DNA of 64,000 bases from contig JASPKZ010007531.1 of assembly GCA_030220185.1 (NCBI GenBank), forward strand, positions 744,001 through 808,000, written 5' to 3'. Each line of letters starts with the position of its first letter. Position 1 is the stretch's first letter. Shown here in pieces: positions 51,812 through 61,834 of this stretch. The notes beneath the pieces are model-generated. The model saw only the letters and a program-made list of their open reading frames with translations, was not told the DNA's origin and did no database searches. The position numbers and the translations under genes were made by a program. The DNA is from Diploptera punctata (taxonomy: Eukaryota; Arthropoda; Insecta; Blattodea; Blaberidae).

Positions 51812-51939
51812 GATAAATTCACTCCTCACTTCGTGAGTCGTCAATTTATCGATAATTTGGAAATCACTAGTGGCATTACTTATGATTAATAAATTTCCCA
51901 CTAGAGAAGCACTCATATTTCACAACCGGACGAGCAGGG

Positions 51940-51940
<1 letters not shown>

Positions 51941-51982
<42 letters not shown>
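51941..51982. repeat. (AATC)n microsatellite
   Basis: About 10 perfect AATC units. Confidence 0.96.
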
Positions 51983-51983
<1 letters not shown>

Positions 51984-52696
51984 GCCATGTTCGTACTAAA
52001 TATCAACTTTCTCCGAATATAATTTTATGAAATTTTAATAGATTGCATTTAAATATACTCTTGACACAGTGAGTAATTTATAAAATATATTACGGATCCG
52101 TAGACTTCCATAAGATACGTTCGTATATTATAATATTGTTATTCGTTTTTCATGAGGATAATGATGAATAAAACAAATTAAGAAAAGTTCATTCTGGTTT
52201 ATTAAATTCAAAGTCTGGTAAGTGACATGGGGAAAGGCGAATATCTCCGTTAACAGAAATAAATGGATGAGTTTCTTTAAAAGCTGCACCCTTACTAAGA
52301 TATTAGAGAACTGGATCAAATAAAAAGTAAAAGAAATCTAGGTCTGTATTATTTTTGTTCAAACCCCATTTTTTTAGGCTCACTTACTGGTACGCAGTTA
52401 CATGTAAAAACCACATTTGGCTTTTTTATGCTACACTGCAATATAAAACACCTGTCATTAAACGTTCAGAAATATTTCTCATTAAAATGCTAATCAGCTG
52501 TTTAGAAAGCAATTTCTGTGAACTCCAGTCTAGTATTTGCATATAGGCAATTATAATTATTTTGCTGAAACCAAGCGGTAGTATAAGCTTGATACTTAAT
52601 GGCTTAGCTACGTATTTTAAAATAGGCCTAAACCAAACATCATCACATGTCGTAATTCCTTTACTCCATCAAATTTTAATTATTTTTCATCGTGGT
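51983..52696. other. No recognisable feature
   Basis: AT-rich. Frames at 52355-52546 and nearby have no motifs. Confidence 0.45.
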
Positions 52697-53065
52697 AGAA
52701 GCCAGGAAAGACTCTATAATGAAATTATACAAGGCAAAGGTAGCGCCTATTATTACTTACGGATCCGACACACGGACAGTGACAATACAACAATCTGCCA
52801 GAATACAAGCCGCTGAAATGAAATTCCTCAGGCCAATAGCAGGATATCAAAGAACAGACAAAACACATAACACAGAAATAAGACAACAAATAAAAGTAGA
52901 GGAATTAAACACAATAATAGTGAAATACAGAAAAAAACTGGAAAGAACACTTGGCAAGGATGACTGAGAATAGAATACCAAAGCAGCATATAGCTATTCA
53001 CCACGAGGAAGAAGTAGTTTGGGAAGGCCAAAGAAAATATGGAAACAGCAGCAATTTGAAAAGAG
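52697..53065 (+). pseudogene. LINE-B C-terminal fragment
   Basis: ARKDSIMKLYKAKVAPIITY, GSDTRTVTIQQSARIQAAEM, KFLRPIAGYQRTDK and, after a frameshift, GRPKKIWKQQQF. Very close to 62247-62690. No tail or TSD is clear. Confidence 0.82.
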
Positions 53066-53204
53066 TTGGAAGAGCCTGTGTTTTATAGACTTTTAGTCTT
53101 GAATGCTTTTGGACTAACTGTGGTTTAAGTATATATAATTTATTAACCGTAAAAATACTTAAAAATTTTGATATTTTTGCATTTATATCATTTTGTTCTT
53201 CATG

Positions 53205-53408
53205 TAAGATATTGCATAATAGTTATATAAAACTATTAACCTGCTCCAAATTTTATTGTCAAGTTCAATTTTACTTCTGACAGGATCTACACCTTGAAAT
53301 GCCATAATTTTTGTTTTCTCTGTAGATAACTTCAATCCATATTCTTCTATAATTTTCTGAAGTCCATACAGACCTTTCTATAGATTATGTATTGAATTTA
53401 TATTTAAA
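53205..53408 (-). mobile_element. LINE-B-like fragment
   Basis: The minus strand reads a decayed KLSTEKTKIMAFQGVD and KIELDNKIWSRL-like stretch, the region between the YADD box and FxYLG in LINE-B. Confidence 0.5.
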
Positions 53409-53418
53409 AGACTGAAGT

Positions 53419-53774
53419 CTTCTTCTTCTTCTTAATTTGTAGGATTTTCATCCTGTTTATTTCCAAAATCAATCCTCGGAGGAAGACGTATTGGATGTGC
53501 ATTGACTGTCAATCCTTCTCTTGGCTGGTCTTCCTCTTGTTCTTCTCCCGTCCATTGGTCTATCTTCTTTAGCTCTTTTATGCAAGTCGGTTTTCTTCTA
53601 TTCTTTCTATACGACTCTTCCAATATTTTCGCCTATCTATATTAAATTTGGTTGTCTTGAATAAAACACTTGTCCCTAATTTCTGTGTTGTGTATTTTAT
53701 CAAATAATGTTTTCCCCTGAACAATTCTTAAGATTTTCATTTCAAATGTGCTTATTATTTGTTTATTTTTTGTT
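53419..53774 (-). pseudogene. LINE C-terminal fragment with (GAA)n tail
   Basis: Flanks AGACTGAAGT (53409-53418) and AGATTGAAGT (53775-53784) are probably a 10-bp TSD with one change. Minus strand: EESYRKNRRKPTCIKELKKI and DQWTGEEQEEDQPREGLTVN, a decayed LINE end, with the (GAA)n tail at 53419-53432. Confidence 0.65.
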
Positions 53775-53796
53775 AGATTGAAGTAATTTTCGTAGA

Positions 53797-54236
53797 CTAT
53801 TTAACTCATGCCCCAAATGGGAGTCAATGACCAATCACGTTTCAATGATTTCTGTTTTACAACCAATCAGAATCGTGTTTCACCAAATATTTATCAGTGT
53901 TATGATTACCATATTAAAGAAAGCTCCTCCTTACAATATTGCGTTCCTTTGGCAATAAATAGTATGATCTGGTTGCAGTGATAAACAAATGAAGCAGTAG
54001 AAGCGTACCTATCGTTTCTCATTTGTTTTCAAACATCGCCGTTTACATTAAATATATAAATATTTTAAAATAACTATAGTTAAATAATGATTTGTGAGTA
54101 AACAGCTTAATTTTATTCGTTAAATAGTCCTAACAAATGCCACTCTTGATTTCCAAATTCTCTAGATAAATTCACTCCTCACTTCGTGAGTCGTGAATTT
54201 ATAGATAATTTGGAAATCACTCGTGGCATTACTTAT
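53797..54236 (-). mobile_element. Element E copy 7, short form
   Basis: 440 bp with GA at 53795-53796 and 54237-54238. It shares the internal deletion of E6 and is about 95% similar to it by eye, with a complete hairpin module (CTCCTCACTTCGTGAGTCG). Confidence 0.93.
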
Positions 54237-54694
54237 GATAATCTTCAATTTGTAAAATTAAAATTTTTATCTAAATCGCAATGATAACGCTGTATGTAAA
54301 ATTGAAAGCGATGCATTATTTTAGCTACCAGGCTGTGGATTATTTGTATAATGTAGTGACTGTACTACAAGGAACAAGTCTCCGTGTTAGGACGGGTCTG
54401 AGGAAGGAAAAATAAAAAAATCCATCTAGCTATCGTTCTCTCATTAAAATTAAGTGGACCTTCAATAATGATGGAGGCGAAGAAGAACATGGCGGCCAGC
54501 TGCGAGCTACAAGTTGTACTCCTCGTTTCCTCTCACATCTTCTTCCTACACCGTACACAAAATATCTTTAGATCTACACATTTTACAAATGGTACAAATC
54601 TTTCACGAAGTCCATGTTCTGCAATCAGGCACATTTAAATAATAACCGCAAGTATCATTTTATTTATGACATACACGCGTCTGCTAATTTTTCC
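54237..54694. other. Unassigned, one small GC-rich open frame
   Basis: A 56-codon plus-strand frame, 54468-54638, starts MMEAKKNMAASCELQVVLLV and contains AACATGGCGGCC, a good start context. It has no recognised motif and no repeat in the window. It could be a 5' exon or chance. Confidence 0.3.
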
Positions 54695-54709
54695 TGTGAT
54701 TTCATTAAT

Positions 54710-55190
54710 GACTGACTGACTCAGTGGCACTATCGAACCCGTAGGTTCATGGCCGTGCGGACATAAGCTCTCCATACATCCCTATCCTGAGCTAATACTT
54801 TCCAATCATTCCCTGCATAATCTACTTCCTTCAAATCATATTTAATGTTATTCTCCCACCTCATTCTTAGTCTATCAACTGGGCGTTTTCCCTCTGGTTT
54901 TCGCGCTGGTTTTCCTTCAAGAAGTTTCCATGGAGGTCTTTCATTCCCCATACGTGCCACGTGTACTGCCCATCGCAGTCTACGAGACTTAACTGTTCTT
55001 ATTATATCTGGCTTCCTATAAAGACCATGTAGTTCATTGTTGTGCAGTCTTCTCCATTCACATGTCTATTCATCTCTCTGTGGTCCAAAAATGTTTCTAA
55101 GTAATTTATTCTCAAATACTCGTAATCTCCTTTCCTCCCTTAAAGTAAGAGTCCATGTTTCGCATCCATATAATATAACTGGTAGAATAA
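54710..55190 (-). pseudogene. LINE-A dimer, 3' (first-copied) unit
   Basis: Reads minus from the 5' truncation in LYGCETWTLT (55190) through LRWAVHVARMGNER (as VARMGNERPPWKLLEGKPAR) to the NLRVR end and an AGTCAGTCAGTC tail. The TSD TGTGATTTCATTAAT at 54695-54709 is on its 3' side only. The matching copy lies beyond the second unit. Confidence 0.9.
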
Positions 55191-55432
55191 TACTTACTTA
55201 CTCACTGGCACTATCGAACCCGTAGGTTCATGGCCGCGCAGACATAAGCTCTCTATACATCCCTACCCTGAGCCAATGCTTTCCAATCATTGCCTGTATA
55301 ATCTACTTCACTCAAATAATAGTTAATGTTATTCTCCCGCCTCATTCTTGGCCTACCAACTGGGCGTTTTCCCTCTGGCTTTCCTACAAGAAGCTTCCAT
55401 GCACGCCTTTCATTCCCCATACGTCCTGCCCA
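55191..55432 (-). pseudogene. LINE-A dimer, 5' unit, abutting the first
   Basis: A second LINE-A end with its own (AGTA)n tail (55191-55203) starts exactly where the first unit is truncated. It runs minus from ARMGNERRAWKLLVGKPEG to the NLRVR end. Its outer side meets TGTGATTTCATTAAT at 55433-55447, the partner of the TSD at 54695. Confidence 0.9.
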
Positions 55433-55464
55433 TGTGATTTCATTAATAGACTTTAAAAAACTTG

Positions 55465-55641
55465 TGTCCCCGCTGTGGTCTCCTGGTAACGTATTTGTCT
55501 CGTATGTAGCGGGCCCGGTTTTTTATCCCCGGTGAGGACAAATTTCTTGTTATTTTTTCAGGGATTTTCTTACTGTAAGACAAACTTCAGGAAACATTAA
55601 AGCTCAAACGTTCCCCGAACATTATCTGGCTATCAATATCA
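55465..55641 (+). mobile_element. SINE-D, diverged and 3'-truncated
   Basis: Recognisable CCGCTGTGGTCTC, GCGGGCCCGG, GTAAGACAAACTTCAGGAAA, TCCCCGAA. Box B is degraded. Truncated before the (CAT)n tract. Confidence 0.75.
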
Positions 55642-55910
55642 TGTTCGCCATTTATAGTAGAGGAACGTCGGGTAATGTGGACTCCTGTATTTAATTTGTT
55701 TTTCTTCTTTTAATTAAGTTAGTTGATTTTTTTTTATATTACAGTGATTATCATTAGTGTTGTAACTATGAAATAGCATTGTTATTTATTTCAAATATGG
55801 AAACGTGTTCATAATTTATAAACTTTTTTACATTACAAGAAGGTTCCACTTTAGCCTCCATATTCGGGTAAAGTGGACCCCAGAGTCCACCTTAGGTTTT
55901 ATAATATTTT

Positions 55911-55940
55911 TACACGCTTTATATTAGCTTAATCTGTATA

Positions 55941-55987
<47 letters not shown>

Positions 55988-56262
55988 GTGACGGAATCTT
56001 TCAACACGATTTCCACCCTCTTAAAATCATTGGATCGACTTGAAACTTTATATACTATAAAGGACCCGTGATAATACAATAATTTCATATTTGTTTCTAA
56101 AATCCTGGCCAGAATCATCAGAAAATATAAAAAAGTGCCTTTGTATCTATGTAACGGAATCTTTGAACACGATTTTCACCCACTTAGAAACATTGGATCG
56201 ACTTGAAACTTTGTATACTTGTAAAGGACCCGTGACAATACAATAATTTGATATTTATTAAA
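55911..56262. repeat. Two units of the 165-bp repeat with (TATC)n
   Basis: Contains CATTGGATCGACTTGAAACT twice, CCTGGCCAGAATCATCAG and the same left boundary word TTTTTACACGCTTTATATTA as the large array at 58.18 kb, plus a (TATC)n run at 55943-55986. A diverged relative of the array. Confidence 0.88.
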
Positions 56263-56654
56263 TATATAGGCCTATTTACTCTATTAATTTATACTTACAG
56301 ATGCAAATTAATCTGAAAATATTGATGGTTGATCGTAATTAAAAAGCGTGGGTATTTATTTAATGTTTTGAAAAAAATATTGTTGATTATAACATTCACA
56401 CGTCATTCATCTGTAGAGAGCGACGGTCTTTGGGTTTAGTAATATTGCGTGGATATTAAATAAAATTAATTAAGTGCATGATTTTACAGATAGCATCCTC
56501 ATTGATAAAATACACATTTGTGTACAGTGGACCCAGGTCTTCGTGGAGTGTATAGATTAACCGAATTCCTTTGTTATGTTTAATTATTTTATACAGCGGC
56601 CATGTCACATGGCCTACATCAAAACAACATGTACATAAATATATTTAGGAGATT

Positions 56655-57245
56655 TCTTCTTCTTCTTCTTCTTCACTTCCTGGTTTAGGCAAGAGTTGCC
56701 TGTTCCGTCTTCACAAATAGATCTAAGACCATCTCTTCGGAGGACGTCCGACATCTCTTCTTCCTCTTGGAAAATAATGGAAGATTTTATTTGGTAATCT
56801 TCTTTCTTCCATTCTTTCTACATGTTCTTTCCACTTTATCTTGTTGTTAAATATATTTTCTTTTATGGAGTAGATCTGCAGTTCTTCACGGATATCCTCG
56901 TTTCTTATTTGGTCCATTCTAGTCCAGCCTTTTACTCTTCTTAAAAATTTCATCTCGGCTGCTTGGATTTTACTTTCTTGTTCGGTAGTGGTAATCCAAG
57001 ATTCACTCCCATACAAAAGGACAGGGACAGCCATTGTTTTATGACATTTTAATTTTGTTTGTTTATGGGCTTTATTATTCAATCTTCTATTTATTGTACC
57101 ACAAATAGCTTGAAACTGATGTGTTTTGTGTTTAATGTCTTTATAATACCCATAGCTGATGTCACATCCTAAATATTTAAAGTGAGATACTTGTTCAATA
57201 ATTTCGTCTCTAATTACTATTTTTGCACGCAGAGTATTATAATAT
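56655..57245 (-). pseudogene. LINE-B RT C-terminus with (GAA)n tail
   Basis: Minus strand: the frame from 57082 reads MNNKAHKQTKLKCHKTMAVP, VLLYGSESWITTTEQESKIQ, AAEMKFLRRVKGWTRMDQIR, WKEHVERMEERRLPNK, GRRDVGRPPKRW. 120 codons are open, then a short 3' UTR and a (GAA)n tail at 56657-56672. 5'-truncated after a VSHFKYLGCD-like stretch. Confidence 0.88.
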
Positions 57246-57509
57246 TCAATAGCAGAAATTAAGAATTAATTCTTAGTTTGAAAAACTTTTAAAATGGTCG
57301 TTGTCATAAATACCACAAACAAATAAGCCCTTATTCGCACAAAGAATAAAAGAAACAGGCCTTCAACACGTCAAAGGTGATGAGGGGAAGAAGTTAAAAT
57401 ATATTTCTGTTCGAGAGTAGCACCAATTGAAGAAGATATTAACAGGGTCCAGTCAAACCGAAGGGTCCACATTACTCGAACTTCTTCTAATAATGTATGT
57501 ATGTGTTTT

Positions 57510-57790
57510 GTCTTAATGTTGTGGTCCTCACTCTAGCACTGATGATCGCAGAATCAAACTCGGGCGGAATCGATTAATTTTTTAGGATAGAAAAATCCAA
57601 GGGACAATTGCTCCAGGAGGGACTTTAAGTCGTGTGGCCCGAGTCTGAAAATTTTCACGCTTGTAAAAGAACCGCAAGCCTGAATAAAAAGACCTCTGTG
57701 CAAAATTTAACCGACCTTCATCCATCCAAGTAATACCTCAGTTTTCTACTAGATGTCTCATTGACATAACGTACTAGCCACATGTCGCTG
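57510..57790 (+). repeat. Repeat F, second copy
   Basis: Collinear with 48190-48272/49276-49520, beginning near GCACTGATGATCGCAGAATC and ending AGCCACATGTCGC. Confidence 0.65.
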
Positions 57791-57888
57791 TATGATATAT
57801 GTTGGTCAGTAAGCGCAAATAAGTAGCTTGATAAGGAACTCCCCTTGGGAGCACTCTTGTCTCCACGCGGGACGTATAGGGACCTATA

Positions 57889-57891
57889 AAC

Positions 57892-57926
<35 letters not shown>
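57889..57926. repeat. (AAT)n microsatellite
   Basis: About 12 AAT units on the 5' side of LINE-J. Confidence 0.93.
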
Positions 57927-58112
57927 GTTTTCATTGGAGCGGTGTCCACCTGGAAGAAAGAGGAAAGGAAGACCTCGAAGCTCGTGGATGCAAGAAATAA
58001 GAACTGGAATGAGAATAAGAGGACTGAAGGACATGGAGTGGATGGATAATGACAAGTGAAAGCGAAAAATAAAACTTTAGGTACATTGAAAATCTGTATA
58101 TAAATAAAAAAT
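57927..58112 (+). mobile_element. LINE-J C-terminal coding and 3' end
   Basis: Plus strand: RCPPGRKRKGRPRSSWMQEI, RTGMRIRGLKDMEWMDNDK, a stop, then TTTAGGTACATTGAAAATC and TGTATATAAATAAAAAATG. A LINE-H 3' end (minus) follows at about 58115-58180. Confidence 0.75.
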
Positions 58113-58185
58113 GATAAGTTTAGGCTAAATTATCTGGCAGAGTGAAGGTCTTAATGCTTTCTCTACCATTTGACCAAGTTAGAAA

Positions 58186-60016
58186 AACAAATACATTTTT
58201 ACACGCTTTATATTAATTGACCTGTATCTATCTATGTAACTGAATCTTTTAACGCGATTTTCGCCCACTTAAAATCATTGGATCGACTTGAAACTTTGTA
58301 TATGTGTAAAGGACTCGTGACAATACAATAAACGCATATTTATTTTCTAAAATCCTGGCCAGAATCATCAGAAAATCAAAAAAAGTGTCTTTGTATCTAT
58401 GTAATGGAATTTTTTAACACGATTTTCACCCACTTAAAAGCATTGGATCGACTTGAAACTTTGTATACGTGTAAAGGACTCGTGACAATATAATAAACGC
58501 ATATTTATTTTCTAAAATCCTGGCCGGAATCATCAGAAAATCAAAAAAGTGTCTTTGTATCTATGTAACGGAATTTTTTAACACGATTTTCACCCATTTA
58601 GAAACATTGGATCGACTTGAAACTTTGTATACGGTAAAGGACTCGTGACAATACAATAAACGCATATTTATTTTCTAAAATCCTGGCCGGAATCATCAGA
58701 AAATCAAAAAAAGTGTCTATGTATCTATGTAACGGAATTTTTTAACACGATTTTCACCCATTTAGAAACATTGGATCGACTTGAAACTTTGTATACGTGT
58801 AAAGGACTCGTGACAATATAATAAACGCATATTTATTTTCTAAAATCCTGGCCAGAATCATCAGAAAATCAAAAAAAGTGTCTTTGTATCTATGTAACGG
58901 AATTTTTTAACACGATTTTCACTCATTTAGAAACATTGGATCGACTTGAAACTTTGTATACGGTAAAGGACTCGTGACAATACAATAAACGCATATTTAT
59001 TTTCTAAAATCCTGGCCGGAATCATCAGAAAATCAAAAAAAAGTGTCTATGTATCTATGTAACGGAATTTTTTAACACGATTTTCACCCATTTAGAAACA
59101 TTGGATCGACTTGAAACTTTGTATACGTGTAAAGGACTCGTGACAATACAATAAACGCATATTTATTTTCTAAAATCCTGGCCAGAATCATCAGAAAATC
59201 AAAAAAAGTGTCTTTGTATCTATGTAACGGAATTTTTTAACACGATTTTCACCCATTTAGAAACATTGGATCGACTTGAAACTTTGTATACGTGTAAAGG
59301 ACTCGTGACAATACAATAAACGCATATTTATTTTCTACAATCCTGGCCGGAATCATCAGAAAATCAAAAAAAGTGTCTTTGTATCTATGTAACGGAATTT
59401 TTTAACACGATTTTCATCCATTTAGTAACATTGGATCGACTTGAAACTTTGTATACGTGTAAAGGACTCGTGACAATACAATAAACGCATATTTATTTTC
59501 TAAAATCCTGGCCAGAATCATCAGAAAATCAAAAAAAGTGTCTTTGTATCTATGTAACGGAATTTTTTAACACGATTTTCACCCATTTAGAAACATTGGA
59601 TCGAATTGAAACTTTGTATACGTGTAAAGGACTCGTGACAATACAATAAACGCATATTTATTTTCTAAAATCCTGGCCAGAATCATCAGAAAATCAAAAA
59701 AAGTGTCTTTGTATCTATGTAACGGAATTTTTTAACACGATTTTCACCCATTTAGAAACATTGGATCGACTTGAAACTTTGTATACGTGTAAAGGACTCG
59801 TGACAATACAATAAACGCATATTTATTTTCTAAAACCCTGGCCAGAAACATTAGAAAATCAAAAAAAGTGTCTTTGTATCTATGTAACGGAATTTTTGAA
59901 CACGATTTTCACCCACTTGAAAGCATTGGATCGACTTGAAACTTTGTGTGACAATACAATAATTTCATATTTTGTTTCTAAATTCCTGGCCAGAATTATC
60001 AGAAAATCAAAAAAAT
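58186..60016. repeat. 165-bp tandem satellite, about 11 units
   Basis: The word TATGTAACGG or its variants starts units at 58231, 58398, 58562, 58726, 58891, 59056, 59221, 59386, 59551, 59716 and 59881. Spacing is exactly 165 bp from 58726 on and 164-167 before. Each unit holds TTAACACGATTTTCACCCA, CATTGGATCGACTTGAAACT, AAAGGACTCGTGACAATA and CCTGGCCAGAATCATCAG. First and last units are the most diverged, as expected for an array homogenised by unequal exchange. Confidence 0.97.
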
Positions 60017-60063
60017 GAAAACTGGTATAATAGGTTGCAGACTTGTGGACTTTTTACTCATTC

Positions 60064-60153
60064 GTTGTAACAGCTCAGATGGTGGAGCGATGAACTCTAA
60101 TGGTATATAATTTCAGTAATCCATAGGTCGCTGGTTCAAATCCGGCTGGGAGT
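60064..60153 (+). pseudogene. tRNA-Tyr-like sequence with intron-like insert, degraded acceptor stem
   Basis: CAGCTCAGATGGTGGAGCG matches the D-arm/box A and GTCGCTGGTTCAAATCCGGC the T-arm/box B of animal tRNA-Tyr. The anticodon arm reads GAACTCTAA, then about 17 bp (intron position), then ATCCATAGG. Tyr anticodon GTA appears as CTA. The acceptor stem (60064-60070 with 60147-60153) pairs poorly. A T-run that could terminate Pol III follows at 60153. Probably a pseudogene or a SINE head. Confidence 0.6.
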
Positions 60154-60254
60154 TTTTTTAGAAGAGTATTACTTTTAGCTCATACTACAATAGTAGCCTA
60201 TCGAAATTAATAATATTTACATTCTTATCTTATTGTGTAAAATATTAAAAATAA

Positions 60255-60597
60255 AAAATAAATAATAGTTTTAAAAAACTATAAAAACACTCTTTATTAG
60301 AAAACCGAACTAAAAAATTGAAAAATAATTTTAATTTGCAATACGCTTGGGATAAATAATTTTACCATCAAAAGCGTGGGGTGCTTTTTATGATTTTTAC
60401 ATTTTCTTCTTAGAGACTTTACTTTTACCAATATCTGTTTATTATCAAATATATTAATTGGTAAACAGCACCCCACGCTTTTGATGGTAAAATTATTTAT
60501 CTCAAGCGTGTTGGAAATTAAAATTATTTTTCAATTTTTTAGTTCGGTTTTCTATTAAAGCTTGTTTTTTTAGTTTTTTAAAACTATTATTTATTTC
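60255..60597. mobile_element. Foldback, arms about 130 bp
   Basis: Left 60255-60385 and right 60465-60597 are inverted complements at roughly 90% (AGAAAACCGAACTAAAAAAT, AATTTTACCATCAAAAGCGT, GGGGTGCT), around an 80-bp spacer. It lacks the core motif of the other hairpin elements, so it may be a different family. Confidence 0.8.
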
Positions 60598-60599
60598 AT

Positions 60600-61040
60600 T
60601 AGATTTAAATTGCAATAACATACATTATTACATGTTATATCTACAATACGATTATTAATAAGAATATATTTTGATTTACTCTAGATTCAGCGAATGAAAT
60701 GTAAAATGTACACGATGGAAAAAATGACAAAATATTACTAACGATACAGAATAAATTTACTTCAGGAGAAATATTCATTATTTAATAAATAATTGTATAA
60801 GCGTGACTTAAAAGTGTCAAGGGTGCGACAACCCTGTTATCTTGAGGAAGGGAATTCCAGCAGCAGTCAGAGGCTACTGTGAAAGAATTAGAATAAGAAT
60901 AAGTGCTGTGGAGATGATTGTCTTGTAAGCTTGTAACAATTTTGTGGTAATAAGAAAACTTCTCAAATATGGACGCCAGGTAAGTAGGTACGTAAAAATT
61001 CAGAGGTTTATAAAAAAGTAATACTATTCCATACATTTTG
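60600..61040 (-). mobile_element. LINE-H C-terminal coding and 3' region
   Basis: The minus-strand frame 61036-60782 reads FYVPTYLASIFEKFSYYHKI and SNSFTVASDCCWNSLPQDNR, the WNSLP...R closing motif of many LINE ORF2 proteins. Collinear with 45700-46055. Confidence 0.7.
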
Positions 61041-61118
61041 GCTTTTAACAGGTAACATAAATTTCATATTATAAAAATAAACCCTTGTACCTTTGTTAAG
61101 CAATACGTATAATATACC

Positions 61119-61345
61119 ATGCCGTGGCGCTGAGATAAGGGTCGCTTCCTATGGGGAAGAAGTTTTCTAGTAACATTTCGACAAATATTGGACCATTGCC
61201 CAACCAGCATCATGAGGAAATTGTGCAGCTACAATTAGCAATGGCTCCAGGTTCAGAAAACCAGCTATAATGAAGAAATCCTGTCCAGATATCATTCCTA
61301 TTCACACAGGTTGATCATTTACCTCAATGATTGACACACCTGACC
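61119..61345 (+). mobile_element. SINE-C, old degraded copy
   Basis: Words shared with the full copies: GCCGTGGCGCTGAGATAAGG (head), TATGGGGAAGAAG, CAGCATCATGAGG, GGCTCCAGGTTCAG, CCAGCTATAA, CAATGATTGACACA. Box B and the 3' tail are lost. Confidence 0.7.
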
Positions 61346-61401
61346 AAAGTCAACTATGGTGTTTAGTTATTAAAAAATATGTTTTTTTGGGACTACACTG
61401 A

Positions 61402-61712
61402 TTACACGAGCCAAATGAAATAATATATGATAATTGAGTAATATTAGACGGGAAGTCACTAGGTTATTAAAGAGGGAATATTTGAGGTATACGATTAGTG
61501 GGCTTGAAATGGATGCAAAAAATAGGAACATCAGAGAATTATATCATGGAATTAGAATAGTGAGGAAATGGTTTCAGCCTAGAACATCTGCGATGAGCAG
61601 GACATGTGACACGAATGGGGAATGAAATAAGGCATGAAATCTTCTTGTATGAAAACCAGAGAGAAAACGTCCAGTTGGTAGACAAAAAATGAGGTGGGAG
61701 AATAATATTAAC
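61402..61712 (+). pseudogene. LINE-A copy with internal deletion
   Basis: 61402-61588 matches the EN-RT linker (19717-19890, SNIRREVTRLLKREYLRYTI, MDAKNRNIRELYHGIRI). From 61589 the sequence jumps to the C-terminal domain (MSRTCDTNGE-like, corresponding to 21350-21475). About 1.46 kb is missing, including the whole RT palm. Confidence 0.8.
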
Positions 61713-61834
61713 TATATTACACAATGTCAATAAAAACCCAAATCATCAATTTAAAAAGTTAAAAGAGTAAACGCGTTTCAGTAAGCGACGCTACCATTAT
61801 CAAGACTTAATATTGAGTCACAAAATAAAAAACA

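Larger units (their letters stand above)
49958..51883 (-). mobile_element. Element E copy 5, carrying three insertions
   Basis: GA flanks at 49956-49957 and 51884-51885. E sequence occupies 49958-50328, 50706-50747, 51124-51370 and 51814-51883. Insertions are a zinc-finger LINE, a LINE-B and E6. The rightmost piece is the distal half of the hairpin module, cut off from the rest by E6. Confidence 0.9.
55656..57488. mobile_element. Candidate TIR DNA transposon, about 1.8 kb
   Basis: The left end TAGTAGAGGAACGTCGGGTA, ATGTGGACTCC pairs with the inverted right end TATTAGAAGAAGTTCGAGTA, ATGTGGACCCT, about 24 of 31 positions. An internal GGGTAAAGTGGACCCCAGAG at 55865 is related to the ends. Inside lie two units of the 165-bp repeat and a LINE-B. 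No transposase is readable. I suspect a pogo/Tc1 relative from the GGGTAA.TGGAC words, but that is a weak inference. Confidence 0.5.

Noticed and set aside
51941..51982. Telomeric repeat
   Set aside because: The unit is AATC, not the insect TTAGG. It is an ordinary tetranucleotide microsatellite.
58186..60016. CRISPR-like array
   Set aside because: Units are 165 bp, contiguous, with no unique spacers, in a eukaryotic context. It is a satellite.
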